Assembly: GCA_963664845.1 (NCBI GenBank)
Contig: OY761615.1
Coordinates: 4,712,001 to 4,776,000 of the forward strand
Reading direction: 5' to 3'
DNA: 64,000 bases
DNA from: CAIYTF01 sp963664845
GTDB taxonomy: Bacteria > Bacteroidota > Ignavibacteria > Ignavibacteriales > Ignavibacteriaceae
Below, piece by piece: positions 52,122 through 61,854 of this stretch. Under the pieces are notes generated by a model. The model was not told where the DNA came from. It worked only from the letters and a program-made list of their open reading frames with translations, and searched no databases. Position 1 is the first letter of the stretch. The number at the start of each line of letters is the position of its first letter. A program made the translations under genes and the position numbers.

Positions 52122-52281
52122 GGTGAGTGTCGCATAATACATTCAGCACAGAATTCTGATTAATAAAGCCCTGTTTATAGACGTTAATCGTGAGATTGCC
52201 CAGCTCACGGGATTTCGACAGCACTCAACTTCGCCCTAGGCGGGCTCGCAATGACTTTCCCGGAGTTATGCGACACCCACC
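52122..52281. repeat. 160-bp MITE-like element with 16-bp inverted ends
   Basis: GGTGAGTGTCGCATAA (52122-52137) and TTATGCGACACCCACC (52266-52281) are inverted with one mismatch. The interior has a CGGGATTTCGACAGCACTCA block and AATGACTTTC, as in the composite repeat near 42.4 kb, whose GTTATGCGGCATCCACC end is similar. It lies between the SDR gene and the next, convergent gene. No frame is conserved. Confidence 0.65.
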
Positions 52282-52344
52282 AGAGGGAAAGAAACTCCTC
52301 ATTTTTAGCAACCAAAAGTAAGGGTGTTGAGAACGGGAGTGGTG

Positions 52345-52857
52345 TTATTTTGGTTGCAGGATTTTCAATAAGTCTTTTTCGAGAGATTCCTGCGGAGACT
52401 CTACTATTCTTCCGATCTCTTTATTGTCACGATATAAAATTATCGTTGGCACTTTCTCAATTTCAAGGCCCGCAATTTCTTCTTTGACCCTGGTCTTTTT
52501 TTCGCGGTTCACACATATGATGTGGATTTTTGAAGTATCGCTATAATCTGCTTTATCAAATATCTTGAATAAACGGGGTACTTCACGCCTGCTGTCGCTG
52601 CACCAGGTTCCCATGATAATTTTTGTTGAAACAGATTTTAAATCTGCGACACACTTCTTTATTGTTGTAGAATCCACAACGTAGAGCTCCGATTCAGAAT
52701 TCCACCACCAGCTATAGGATGTATCATTAAATGCGGTCCTTGGTTGTGTCCCGTTCAACATCGGTTTACCGCTTCTTTCATCCAGAGTCCAGTTTGTGGT
52801 TCCACAATTAAGCATGGAAAATGCAGCAATAATGAGAAAGAATCTGCAATAAGTCAT
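52345..52857 (-). CDS. Thioredoxin-like lipoprotein with single active-site Cys
   Basis: A 170-residue lipoprotein (signal MTYCRFFLIIAAFSMLNC, lipobox SMLNC). The thioredoxin-fold domain covers about 70-165, with the site MGTWCSDSRREVPRLFKI. The second Cys of a normal CxxC is Ser (WCSDS), so it resembles monothiol or nucleophile-only forms. EKVPTIILYRDNKEIGRIV contains the cis-proline. It overlaps the NAD kinase gene by four bases (TCAT), so both share a message. A role in periplasmic thiol control or repair is likely but unproven. Confidence 0.82.
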   Translation of the reverse strand: MTYCRFFLIIAAFSMLNCGTTNWTLDERSGKPMLNGTQPRTAFNDTSYSWWWNSESELYVVDSTTIKKCVADLKSVSTKIIMGTWCSDSRREVPRLFKIFDKADYSDTSKIHIICVNREKKTRVKEEIAGLEIEKVPTIILYRDNKEIGRIVESPQESLEKDLLKILQPK

Positions 52858-53762
52858 TTTTTGCCGTTTTGTTGGTTATTGTTCATGTTCCGGTAGTCTA
52901 CTCCCCAAAAAAGCTTGTTTCTGAGAATTTCAAAATAGTTAAACGAGTCCGTTCTGAGAAGTTTCAGCGATTTTATATTTTTTTCGACATGCAGCGTTAT
53001 TGGAGGCTGCAATTCGCGTACGTGTTGACCGTCGCAATTGATGAGCACCTTTTCGTGCTGGGAAACGATCTCAATTTTTATTTTATCGTTACTGTCAACC
53101 ACTAATGGGCGGATGGTGAGACTGTGAGCTGAAATGGGGCTGAGGGTGATAACTTTCGCGTTCGGTGTAACAACCGGGCCGCCGACAGAAAGGGAGTAAC
53201 CTGTTGATCCGGCGGGAGTTGCCATTATGAGCCCATCGGAGGAAAATTTAGTCACATATTCATCATTAACGAACATTGTGAGATCGATCATTTTAGGCCA
53301 GCCGCCTTTGTCGATAACAATATCGTTGAATGCGAGCATAGGAATCTTATCGTCTCCTTCTACGCGGCCTTCCAGGACCATGCGCTCATCAATAACATAT
53401 CGACCCTGTTTAAGGTCGGATATGAAGGACCGGATATCTTCCAGCCCTACCTCGGCCAGGAAGCCAAGTTTACCAAGGTTTACACCAACTATCGGTTTGT
53501 TAAACTCCAAGGCTGTTACCGCACTGGCAAGAAGAGTTCCGTCTCCTCCCGCTGAAATTATAAAATCGCAGTTTTTGCCGAGTTGCTCAAGGCTCTCGAA
53601 AGCATAGGGCTGCTTGACCGTTTCAGCGGACGAATGGACAATAGGAAGCAAAGAATCCGACAGGATACTCTCAATTTCCACATCCCGAAGGCAGGAAACC
53701 AATTCAAAAATGAACTCACTGCCTTTGAGTTTATGTGTATTACCAATTATTCCGGCTATCAT
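52854..53762 (-). CDS. nadK: NAD kinase
   Basis: Phosphorylates NAD to NADP in the cytoplasm. The start at 53762 (MIAGIIGNTHKLKG) gives 302 residues, the usual length; the frame extends upstream to 53885 without similarity. Motifs are SAGGDGTLLASAV (GGDG), GVNLGKLGFLAEV, ATPAGSTGYSLSVGGPVVTP and HSLTIRPLVV. It overlaps the thioredoxin-like lipoprotein gene downstream. A DUF1844 gene and a glycosyltransferase gene lie upstream on the same strand. Confidence 0.94.
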   Translation of the reverse strand: MIAGIIGNTHKLKGSEFIFELVSCLRDVEIESILSDSLLPIVHSSAETVKQPYAFESLEQLGKNCDFIISAGGDGTLLASAVTALEFNKPIVGVNLGKLGFLAEVGLEDIRSFISDLKQGRYVIDERMVLEGRVEGDDKIPMLAFNDIVIDKGGWPKMIDLTMFVNDEYVTKFSSDGLIMATPAGSTGYSLSVGGPVVTPNAKVITLSPISAHSLTIRPLVVDSNDKIKIEIVSQHEKVLINCDGQHVRELQPPITLHVEKNIKSLKLLRTDSFNYFEILRNKLFWGVDYRNMNNNQQNGKK

Positions 53763-53903
53763 AGTTACTTTCGTGAGGTAAGGGTGTTTCCAAACATTCA
53801 ATTTACCGATTAAAGGGTTATATCTGTTTTGTCCTGAATAACTGCTGCATGTCTGCTTATACATCAGGTAAATAGTGTGACCCAATAGCAGTTATTACAC
53901 GGA

Positions 53904-54170
53904 TTATGCTTTCTTAGTCTTCTCTACATATTTTATTTGCAGTTGGGAGAGGATAGTTGATAAAAATTCCTCTTCGTAGGGCGACAGATTACCCTTTGTT
54001 TTTTCTTTCAGAACTTCAATGGTTTCAATGGCGGCCTGGGCATATTCCAAATTTTCTTCCTTGGTGTTGGACATAGGATTTTCCAGGAGTCCCAGGCCCA
54101 TGAAAGCCAGTTGTTGATGTTGAACAATCAGTTGAAGAAAAAGGGCGGTTTTTTCGTTGTCAGAAGTCAT
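53904..54170 (-). CDS. DUF1844 protein
   Basis: An 88-residue, all-helical protein of the DUF1844 family (KTALFLQLIVQHQQLAFMGL, then AAIETIEVLKEKTKGNLSPY and EEFLSTILSQLQ). Nothing is known of the function that I can state. Its start overlaps the stop of the glycosyltransferase gene upstream (ATGA), which couples their translation. Similar proteins are widespread in Bacteroidota-like and Acidobacteria-like genomes. Confidence 0.88.
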   Translation of the reverse strand: MTSDNEKTALFLQLIVQHQQLAFMGLGLLENPMSNTKEENLEYAQAAIETIEVLKEKTKGNLSPYEEEFLSTILSQLQIKYVEKTKKA

Positions 54171-54937
54171 TTGTTTCCTTTCTTGTGGTTCAGTTCCCAG
54201 AGTTTCGCATATTTGGTAAAAACATAAAGAGCGGAAAAGACCGCAAGCAGGAAGCCCTGGAGTCCATCAAGGAAGCCGAGCTTCAGGATATACATTTTTA
54301 CAAACAGGAACGGTGGACGGATAATAATATCAATCAGTGAAAATGTTTTATTTGTGACGGTCAGATCTTTTGCAGCAAGAGTTGTATAATTATTGAATTT
54401 CATGAAATAGTGCTCGATCGAAGGGTCGGTATAGTGATTCAGATCGCTTTTCAGTCGGCCAACGGGAGTGTTAATTATAAGATGCTCGTGAACGGCGTTC
54501 TCGCTCAGTTTTACCAATTCCTTGTTAAACAGCCGCGTAACGTATCCCGGATACCATCCGCTGTGATATATCCACCTTCCGAGAAAGAGGGCACGGCGAG
54601 GGATTGCGTATGCTGAAAATGCTTCGAAGTCCGCATTTTTCAGTTGGATTATTTCATCGCGCAGTGATGTGGTGAGTTCTTCATCGGCATCAAGCCATAA
54701 AATCCATTTATGTGTTGCAAGATCGAGTGCTGCCTGTTTAGTCCGGCTATATCCTTGCCATTCCACCACACGGTAGATCACCCCCGGATAGGATGCAACT
54801 ATTGCTTCTGTTTTATCGGTCGTTTTATTGTCAATCAAGACAATAATTTCATCGGCAGCCTCCAAGAGGCTTTCAATGCATCTTCCAATATTGGGGGCCT
54901 CATTACAGGCAATGGTGACGGATGTTAGTTTATTCAT
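54167..54937 (-). CDS. Family 2 glycosyltransferase, WaaE/KdtX-like
   Basis: A 256-residue GT2 enzyme, likely acting on lipopolysaccharide core or a similar glycan at the inner membrane. Motifs are TSVTIACNEAPNIGRCIESL, the DxD-type LWLDADEEL and ALFLGRWIYHSGWYPG, typical of the WaaE family. A hydrophobic C-terminal part (LGFLDGLQGFLLAVFSALYV) suggests membrane association. ATG 54937 is preferred over an extension to 54961 because it matches the family start. It overlaps the DUF1844 gene. Confidence 0.88.
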   Translation of the reverse strand: MNKLTSVTIACNEAPNIGRCIESLLEAADEIIVLIDNKTTDKTEAIVASYPGVIYRVVEWQGYSRTKQAALDLATHKWILWLDADEELTTSLRDEIIQLKNADFEAFSAYAIPRRALFLGRWIYHSGWYPGYVTRLFNKELVKLSENAVHEHLIINTPVGRLKSDLNHYTDPSIEHYFMKFNNYTTLAAKDLTVTNKTFSLIDIIIRPPFLFVKMYILKLGFLDGLQGFLLAVFSALYVFTKYAKLWELNHKKGNK

Positions 54938-55045
54938 GCAAATTTGATTATAAGAATCCACAAAGTTACGGAACAGGGATTGAAATAAAAAGGTATCAAA
55001 TGTTAATTATGAGATGCCGGCTGATGGAAGTTGAAAAGCAATGGC

Positions 55046-55275
55046 GCAAATGAAATTTGAGTGGCAAATTTACAACCGGTGATGAGTGATTAATCGATTT
55101 ATTTTCTCAGGTTGCATTGGTTCGCCCGCCTTCGGGGACGTAAAATTTGAGTGATCCATGCTCCGCGGGGTTCCCCCGCGCCCGCAAGACGGGATTAAAC
55201 AGTTATTCAAATTGTGTCCTTGTCAGGGCACTTTTTTGGTTATACCAACCACAAGTGAAATAATGAAAACAAAGG
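55046..55275 (+). repeat. 230-bp dispersed repeat, copy 2, ending in an intrinsic terminator
   Basis: This is the second copy of the element at 30210-30439, in the same orientation and of the same length. It keeps the CGCGGGG-TTC-CCCCGCG hairpin and the terminator GTGTCCT-TGTC-AGGGCAC with six T (55214-55237), in which one pair has become G-U. It lies in the 477-base gap between the glycosyltransferase start and the end of the large kinase gene. No other feature is seen in that gap. Confidence 0.8.
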
Positions 55276-55414
55276 AAATGCACAGATTAGCTGTAAAAAA
55301 GCAAACCATTTAACTTCTCGTACGATAAATTGATCGCGCTCAGGGCAATGTGCATTTGTTAATGATATTCCATCTTTAGCCTGAAAACACATTCAGCAAT
55401 CCCAAAGATTGTGC

Positions 55415-58400
55415 TTATGCAAATATTTCCGCCAGCAGTTGGACTAACTGTTCCTTTTCAAATGGTTTTGAAAGGTAATGAGTGCACCCGGCACACAAGA
55501 ACTCTTCACGATCTCCCACCATGGCAAAGGCGGTGATGGCAACAATCGGAGTGAGTTTATATGTTTCCATTTGTCTTATTCTTTTTGTTGTCTGCAGCCC
55601 ATCTTCCCCGAGTACGAGGTTAATATCCATCAATATAGCATCAAAAACAGCCTCATTCACTTTTTTTATGGCCTGCTCGGAATTATGTGCGTGTTCCACA
55701 GTAAACAAGCCCTGGAGCATTAATTCCACTACCATAAAGGCCACTGGATCATCCTCTACGTAGAGTAGTCGCGGGAGCGGATCTGTTTGCATTTTGGTTG
55801 GTTTCTCAGGAACTGGAACCGCCCGTAAATCGGGAACATTCGTATCCAAAGCGGGAATTGGGAATCGGACTGAAAAAACGGTTCCGACCTTTACTTCGCT
55901 TTCAACAGTGATATATCCCCCCATCTTTTCAACAAATTTTTTGGTGATTGAAAGTCCCAACCCTGAACCCTCATAGTTTCTTCCAATCCCTTCACTAACT
56001 TGACGGAATTCCTCGAAAATTAACTCTTGATATTCCGGTGCTATCCCAATACCTGTATCTTTGATCCGGATAACTGCCCAAGGGAGTTCATGGGCTGTTT
56101 CCTGGGTGATGTGTACTGTGACACCGCCAGTTGAAGTGAACTTGATTGCATTGTTTACCAGATTGTTGATTATCTCGCTAAACATTTTTTCATCCAGGAA
56201 GAGCACGAGATTAACAACCTCGCAAATGACGTTTAGGGTGAGATTCTTTTTGTTTGCTACCGGTTCGAATAGCGCGCATATCTGGGTTATTATCTGTTTG
56301 ACATTAATGTATTGTGAATCCATCGTTAATTTACCTGCTTCAATACGTGAGAGATCAAGTATAAGATTAAGGGTGTTCATAAGTCGCTTTCCGCTGTTTG
56401 CAATTATTTCGGCAGCGGTCTTAGTCTTCGGGTCATCAGAATTATCCCGAAGCAGTTCAGAAAAGCCCAGGATGCCAATCATAGGAGTCCGGAGTTCATG
56501 GCTCATATTTGCAAGAAAGCTTGATTTGAGACGGCTCATTTCTTCGGCTTTATCTTTGGCAATTATGAGGTTTTTGAGCATTTCCTTTTTCCCGGTGATA
56601 TCCTCTTTCACCGAGACGAAGTGTGTAATCTGATTTAGTTCATTGGTAATTGGGGAAATTACGGCATTTTCCCAAAATAGTTCACCATTTTTCTTTTTAT
56701 TATGGAATTCGCCAGTCCATGTTTGGCCAGACAGAATTTGATCCCACATTTTTTTATAGCTTTGAGGTGACTTTTCTCCGGAGCTTAGTATGCGTGGATT
56801 TTTGTTCAGGGCTTCTTCAGTGGAATATCCGGTGGTTTCGCAGAATTTGGGATTTACATATTCGATCTTTCCGTCGGGATCGGTAATAATTATGCTGACT
56901 GGATTTTGCTCAATTGCATTGATGAGCGTTTTAACTTTGTCTTCAGCTTGTTTTCTCTCGGTTATATCCTGGAAAATTTCCAATATAGCCTTTTTACCTT
57001 CAAACCAGGTGCCAGTATGTGAAATGAGAAATGAGCGTCCGTTAAGAATGTTATTTGTCTCCGATAACGAAGTCTCACCGATTTTAATCTCTTTCTTCAA
57101 AGGGCAATCCAGGCATTGTACTTTATCATCTTTATACATTGCCCAACATTTTTTCCCAATAACGTTATTGCCGAACTTTTCTTTTAGGTTATCGCTCATG
57201 AAAAGAACGTTTCCGTCAGTGCCAACAATATCCATACCGAAGGGAATTGTCTGGAGAATGGACCGGTTGAATTCGTAACTTGCCCGTAATGCTTCCTCGA
57301 CCATCTTGCGTCCGGTGATGTCCTGATAGGCTGTCCGGATCCCGGTTATTTGGTTTAATTCGTTCAAGAGCAGAATTTCGCCCACCAGTAATGTGATTAT
57401 GGAGCCATCGCGTTTTCTGCTTTTTCTTTCAATGTTAAAATCCGGTTGAATATCTCCTGACAATTTGGCTAATGTTCTTTGTCGTGAGGCGCTTGGATTT
57501 TCGGAAAATTCCCAGATAAATGCATGGAGCATATCCGTGGATTCATAACCCATTATTTCCAATTCAGTTTTGTTTATTTTAATAATTCGTCCCTGAGTAT
57601 CTATCTCATGGTAACCGACCGGAGCATTCTCAAATATTTCTTTGAAGTTTTCTTCGCTTTTTCGCAGAGCCTCTTCAGTCGACTTTAGCGACGAAATATC
57701 AAAACAAGAACCTATATAACCAAGGAATGATCCATCATCGGAGAACCTGGGGGTTCCTTTATCCAGGACCCAATGGAAGCTGCCATCGAAGCGACGAAGC
57801 CGGTATTCCATTTGAAAGGATTCGCGGGCCTCAAATGCAGAGAAATAGAGATCAACGCATGTTTCAACATCATGGGGATGCACACCCTCGACCCATCCAT
57901 TGCCCAGTTCCTGTTCAAGTGACCGACCGGTATAATCCAGCCATGGTTTATTGAAGTAGGTGCATTGTTTATCCGTTCCAGACATCCAGATGAGGGCAGG
58001 TGCAGTATCGGCCATTGTTCTAAATCTCTTCTCACTCTCTCTTAAAGCTACTTCTATCTTTACCCTGGCGGTGATATCTCTGATTATTGCACAATTTATC
58101 TCGCGGTTGTCAAACCTGATGATACTGCAGGTCTTTTCAACATCAATTAAAGAACCATCCTTTTTTTTATGCCGGCTGGTAAACACTGCATTTCCCAATT
58201 TTCTCAAATTGGCAAAATGATTCGCCCATGATGCATCGGAATAGGTGATGTCGATATCCAGAGTGGACAGTTGCATCAGTTCGTCCCGGGTATACCCTAA
58301 GGATTGGTAAGCTGTTTCATTCACATAATCAAAAGTGCCATCCCGTTTGACCCAGAAGATGGAATCAGGCGAGTGTTCAATGGAGAACTGGGCAAGCTGG

Positions 58401-60571
58401 AGCTGCTCTTCATATTTTTTTTTGTCGGTAATATCCTGAATAGTGCCAAACATTTCTATGGGATTGTTGGTGGAATCAAAGCGCAATTCACCCTGCCCCC
58501 ATACCCATCTGATGGCTCCATCACAGGGTCTGATAATTTTGTATTCTTTATTGAAAACCTGTTTCTGGCCCAAAACATAGTCATGGAAATAACTGATCAT
58601 TTCCTCCCGGTGTTCAGGATGGATGAGCTTGTTCCAGCTCATCAATGTTTTCTCGTCGCTATCCTTAATTCCAAAGATAATATCAAGACCAGGAGATGAA
58701 GCCCAGATACCAGTGGTTACATTGAACGAATAGGACCCAAGTTTCCCGACGCGTTGTGATTCATTAAGCCAAAATTCCCGGTTTATGAGGGCCTCTTCAG
58801 TTTTTTTCCTGGTTGTGATATCCTGGATGATGCCGAACACTACTTTGTTTTCATTATCATATTCTGCAATTGAATGAATATCAACAATCTCATTATTATC
58901 AGCCCGTTTTATTTTAAATTCGAGATTGTAGGGGGCGTTATTGGTAATTAGTGCTTTCAGTGCTTTGTCCAGCATTTCACGGTATACGGGCAGAACCATT
59001 TTCTGGACTCTTCCAATTTCCCATTTGGAGCCTTGCAGGCCGTAGATTTCTGAGGCGCCTTCGGAGGCCGTCATTGTACCTTCATTGATATGCAGTTCCC
59101 AATTTCCGGCCTTTGCTACCAATTCTGCACGTTTCAACCTTGCTTCATTCAGAAAAATGAGCTGTTCTGCTTTATGTTCTTCAGATTTATCCCGGAAAAC
59201 CAAAACGGTGCCATCAATTTTTCCATACTCGTTTCGAATGGGAGCCCCGCTATCGGCGATGGGTATCTCTGTGCCATCTTTTTTTATAAGGAGTGTATGG
59301 TTAGCCAGACCAACAATAACATCATTTTCCAATACTTTAATCACGGGATTGTCGGCTTTTTGCCTGGTATATTGGTTGATAATATTAAAAACTTCAGGCA
59401 GTGGTTTACCTGAACTTTCACTCTCTGTCCAACCAGTAAGCATTTCAGCAGTATTATTCATTTGTTTCACCCGGCCTTCGGTATCAGTGGTGATAACACC
59501 GTCCCCAATGCTGTAAAGGATCGTACGGAATTCCTGGTGATATTTTCGCATTTCCTTTTCTTTTAGAAGCAAAGCCCGGAAAATGTTATTTTGCCTGGAG
59601 TGGTAATACCATCCCAGAACAAATGCAAAAAGCAAAATAGAAATAAAAATCAGAGCAACTGTTGCAATGGCGGTATAGTAGAAGTCAGCAAATATCTCCC
59701 GGTTATCAATTTTGGCTACCATGACCCATTGAGTATTGGGGACCGCGGCAAGATAGGCAAGCACTTCATTTCCACGATAATCCTTACCTTCGTAAACGCC
59801 TCTCCTTCCCAACGCAGCCTGCACAACAGGGATCCCGGTCGAGGATAGGGGGACCGTCAGAGTGAGAGCAGTGTTTTTCCGGTGCCGGAGTTCGTTGAGG
59901 AAAACAACGCTGTCGCCGCTCCTTTTGCCAATGAGGGTTTCGGCAGTTTTATTAGGTGATGGCCATGATTGAATAAGTGGATAGAGATAATCATCCGGAT
60001 TTATGCGAAATACAATATGGGCAAGTACGTTGTTTTTTTCATTAATCACCGGGGCTATTATGTCATAGTGAATTTTTTTATGTGATGGACAAAAGTAAAG
60101 ATCCGTAGAGGTGATCAGTCGTGTCTGTGTGGCTTCAACAATTTTAGCAGATACAATGGGTTCGATGAAAACCGAGTCTTTGGTAACTGAAAGTAATGTG
60201 ACATTCGCCGGCGTGGTGACAAAAATATTTTCGTAACCGGTATTTATCTTTACTGCATTAATTTGATCAGAAATGTATTTTTGAGCGGAGGAGTTTTTTG
60301 AATTTTTCAGCAATTGTTTGATGTTTATGAGCAACTGAGGTGCCTGAGCCAAAATTTGAGCGTCTGCAAATCGTTCTTTTTGCCATTGTTTCAACTCTTC
60401 AATTTTTAGATTTGCAACCGCACTAATTTCCTCGTGTTTTTCCTGTTTAATAGAAACAAAATTTGAACGAAGAAATAAATAGCCGCCGGTCAAGAGAATT
60501 ATTCCGATCACAGATACAGCAGCAACAAATTTCCAATTTTCCCTTAAACGTTTGCCAGAATGCGTAATCAT
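55415..60571 (-). CDS. Very large hybrid sensor kinase: TM-Cache-PASx8-HisKA-HATPase-REC
   Basis: A 1718-residue membrane hybrid kinase. The start at 60571 has CAGGAC nine bases upstream; a longer frame to 60625 lacks a ribosome site. One membrane helix lies at about 15-35, a Cache-like sensor domain to about 310, then a second helix (VALIFISILLFAFVLGWYYH). Eight PAS domains follow, each with the usual PAS/PAC pattern (for example GDGVITTDTEGRVKQMNNTA and NPVSIIITDPDGKIEYVNPK). HisKA has SFLANMSHELRTPMIGILG, HATPase DTGIGIAPEY and EGSGLGLSI. The last 120 residues are a receiver (LLYVEDDPVAFMVV, Asp in AILMDINLV, Lys in YLSKPF). It should sense a periplasmic ligand and pass phosphate on; the ligand is unknown. 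Confidence 0.93.
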   Translation of the reverse strand: MITHSGKRLRENWKFVAAVSVIGIILLTGGYLFLRSNFVSIKQEKHEEISAVANLKIEELKQWQKERFADAQILAQAPQLLINIKQLLKNSKNSSAQKYISDQINAVKINTGYENIFVTTPANVTLLSVTKDSVFIEPIVSAKIVEATQTRLITSTDLYFCPSHKKIHYDIIAPVINEKNNVLAHIVFRINPDDYLYPLIQSWPSPNKTAETLIGKRSGDSVVFLNELRHRKNTALTLTVPLSSTGIPVVQAALGRRGVYEGKDYRGNEVLAYLAAVPNTQWVMVAKIDNREIFADFYYTAIATVALIFISILLFAFVLGWYYHSRQNNIFRALLLKEKEMRKYHQEFRTILYSIGDGVITTDTEGRVKQMNNTAEMLTGWTESESSGKPLPEVFNIINQYTRQKADNPVIKVLENDVIVGLANHTLLIKKDGTEIPIADSGAPIRNEYGKIDGTVLVFRDKSEEHKAEQLIFLNEARLKRAELVAKAGNWELHINEGTMTASEGASEIYGLQGSKWEIGRVQKMVLPVYREMLDKALKALITNNAPYNLEFKIKRADNNEIVDIHSIAEYDNENKVVFGIIQDITTRKKTEEALINREFWLNESQRVGKLGSYSFNVTTGIWASSPGLDIIFGIKDSDEKTLMSWNKLIHPEHREEMISYFHDYVLGQKQVFNKEYKIIRPCDGAIRWVWGQGELRFDSTNNPIEMFGTIQDITDKKKYEEQLQLAQFSIEHSPDSIFWVKRDGTFDYVNETAYQSLGYTRDELMQLSTLDIDITYSDASWANHFANLRKLGNAVFTSRHKKKDGSLIDVEKTCSIIRFDNREINCAIIRDITARVKIEVALRESEKRFRTMADTAPALIWMSGTDKQCTYFNKPWLDYTGRSLEQELGNGWVEGVHPHDVETCVDLYFSAFEARESFQMEYRLRRFDGSFHWVLDKGTPRFSDDGSFLGYIGSCFDISSLKSTEEALRKSEENFKEIFENAPVGYHEIDTQGRIIKINKTELEIMGYESTDMLHAFIWEFSENPSASRQRTLAKLSGDIQPDFNIERKSRKRDGSIITLLVGEILLLNELNQITGIRTAYQDITGRKMVEEALRASYEFNRSILQTIPFGMDIVGTDGNVLFMSDNLKEKFGNNVIGKKCWAMYKDDKVQCLDCPLKKEIKIGETSLSETNNILNGRSFLISHTGTWFEGKKAILEIFQDITERKQAEDKVKTLINAIEQNPVSIIITDPDGKIEYVNPKFCETTGYSTEEALNKNPRILSSGEKSPQSYKKMWDQILSGQTWTGEFHNKKKNGELFWENAVISPITNELNQITHFVSVKEDITGKKEMLKNLIIAKDKAEEMSRLKSSFLANMSHELRTPMIGILGFSELLRDNSDDPKTKTAAEIIANSGKRLMNTLNLILDLSRIEAGKLTMDSQYINVKQIITQICALFEPVANKKNLTLNVICEVVNLVLFLDEKMFSEIINNLVNNAIKFTSTGGVTVHITQETAHELPWAVIRIKDTGIGIAPEYQELIFEEFRQVSEGIGRNYEGSGLGLSITKKFVEKMGGYITVESEVKVGTVFSVRFPIPALDTNVPDLRAVPVPEKPTKMQTDPLPRLLYVEDDPVAFMVVELMLQGLFTVEHAHNSEQAIKKVNEAVFDAILMDINLVLGEDGLQTTKRIRQMETYKLTPIVAITAFAMVGDREEFLCAGCTHYLSKPFEKEQLVQLLAEIFA

Positions 60572-60915
60572 ATAGAGTCCTGTTATCAAATGGAATTGGC
60601 AAATAATATCAAAATAAATATACAAGAGCGATGCATTTTTGAGTTAGTATTCAGGGGGCAGAGTATCCTTCAATTCCCCAATTTGCATCTTAATGTAATT
60701 AAATAATCGATAAAAAATAATTTAATTTTAGTTTACAGCGATCAAATATTGACGAGCGCATTTATTGAGCAGGAAACCATTTTGTGTGCTGACCCAGCCA
60801 GTGAAAATCCATAGTAAAGGATATCTTCTCGAAGTTTCTTTGTACGCAGTAATGGTGGTAGTGATATAGGTTAGAAATAAGTGGTAAATTGCGCTAAAAA
60901 TAATTTGAGTTGCAT
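60572..60915. other. 344-base intergenic region
   Basis: The region lies between the divergent large kinase gene and the DUF486 gene. It is AT-rich and should hold both promoters, but I see no clear boxes, hairpin or RNA. Confidence 0.35.
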
Positions 60916-61245
60916 ATGCGAACAATTGTCCTTTTAACTTTTTCAAACATTTTTATGACCTTTGCCTGGTATGGCCACCTGAAATTCCGGGAAGTTTCTC
61001 TTTGGAAAGTGGTTCTAATCAGTTGGGGGATTGCCTTTTTTGAGTATTGCTTTCAGGTACCGGCAAACCGTTTTGGTTATGGGGAATTCAATGCGACGCA
61101 GTTGAAGACGATACAGGAGGTGATAACGCTCGTAGTGTTCAGTATATTCTCGATTTTTTATCTTAAGGAAGAATTTAAGTGGAATTATGCAGTGGGATTT
61201 ATCCTCATCGTATCAGCAGTGTTTTTTATTTTTAAGAAGTGGTAA
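60916..61245 (+). CDS. DMT-superfamily membrane protein (DUF486)
   Basis: A 109-residue integral membrane protein with four helices (VLLTFSNIFMTFAWYG, VVLISWGIAFFEYCFQVP, VITLVVFSIFSIFYL, AVGFILIVSAVFFIF). The motif AFFEYCFQVPANRFGYGEFN, then ATQLKTIQE, is the DUF486 signature. It looks like a half-size drug/metabolite-type transporter that would act as a dimer. The substrate is unknown. ATG 60916 is chosen; a TTG six bases before is possible. It stands alone, facing a convergent DUF2231 gene. Confidence 0.9.
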   Translation: MRTIVLLTFSNIFMTFAWYGHLKFREVSLWKVVLISWGIAFFEYCFQVPANRFGYGEFNATQLKTIQEVITLVVFSIFSIFYLKEEFKWNYAVGFILIVSAVFFIFKKW

Positions 61246-61304
61246 CTTTTAGTTGTTATGTGTGATTTTCGCCTCTGAATTAACCTATATCGCCGTCATA
61301 ATGA

Positions 61305-61334
61305 TAAAAAAGAGGTGCCTTTTGCGGCACCTCT
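61305..61334 (-). terminator. Intrinsic terminator of the DUF2231 gene
   Basis: On the minus strand a perfect 9-bp stem (AGAGGTGCC / GGCACCTCT) with a 6-nt loop is followed by TTTTTT. It is 37 bases after the DUF2231 stop codon. On the plus strand the flank has no T-run. Confidence 0.88.
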
Positions 61335-61371
61335 CAGAAGTAATTCATTTCAGCAAGGTCAGCTCACGCTG

Positions 61372-61854
61372 TCAGTTATCGGTTGAGCCAGTTGTGACCG
61401 GAATTGCAGCCTTTTCAGTCTGAACACCAATCGCATGCTTGTAGACCAATTGACCTCCCGTATAACCTGTATTGATCATAGAGCCAATTGCAACCAGATA
61501 GAGTGCGATTGATGCATACAGCAACACTTTTCCCTGTTTTTTTATTTTTAGCGAGAGCAAACGAAGAGCTGCAGTGCCGAGAACGAGCCAAAGCGTAAGG
61601 GTTGCTGCTTCCTCATGAACGTTGATGATTTGATGAAATGGGCCCTCATCGCCACCCAGTTTTTCAGAAGCAAAATCACCGCTGTAATAAGCTGTAATAA
61701 AGGTGACGGCACCAGTGATCAGTAAGTATAAACCTGCTTTACGAAAGAAATCTTTACCAGTAAAAATGCCAATAAGTTCACAGACGAACCCTGCAACAAG
61801 CAAGGCAATGGGGAAATGAACAAAGATTGGGTGGAGGTGCACAAAATCTAACAT
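61372..61854 (-). CDS. DUF2231 integral membrane protein
   Basis: A 160-residue membrane protein from the start at 61854 (MLDFVHLHPIFVHFPIALLV), which is exactly the family's normal opening with the HPxxVHFPIAL motif. Four hydrophobic segments follow (LLVAGFVCELIGIF, AGLYLLITGAVTFITAYY, TLWLVLGTAALRLLSL, VLLYASIALYLVAIGSM), with HEEAATLTLW holding conserved His/Glu. DUF2231 may bind heme or act with redox proteins; this is not established. The frame extends 54 codons upstream without similarity. Confidence 0.88.
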   Translation of the reverse strand: MLDFVHLHPIFVHFPIALLVAGFVCELIGIFTGKDFFRKAGLYLLITGAVTFITAYYSGDFASEKLGGDEGPFHQIINVHEEAATLTLWLVLGTAALRLLSLKIKKQGKVLLYASIALYLVAIGSMINTGYTGGQLVYKHAIGVQTEKAAIPVTTGSTDN

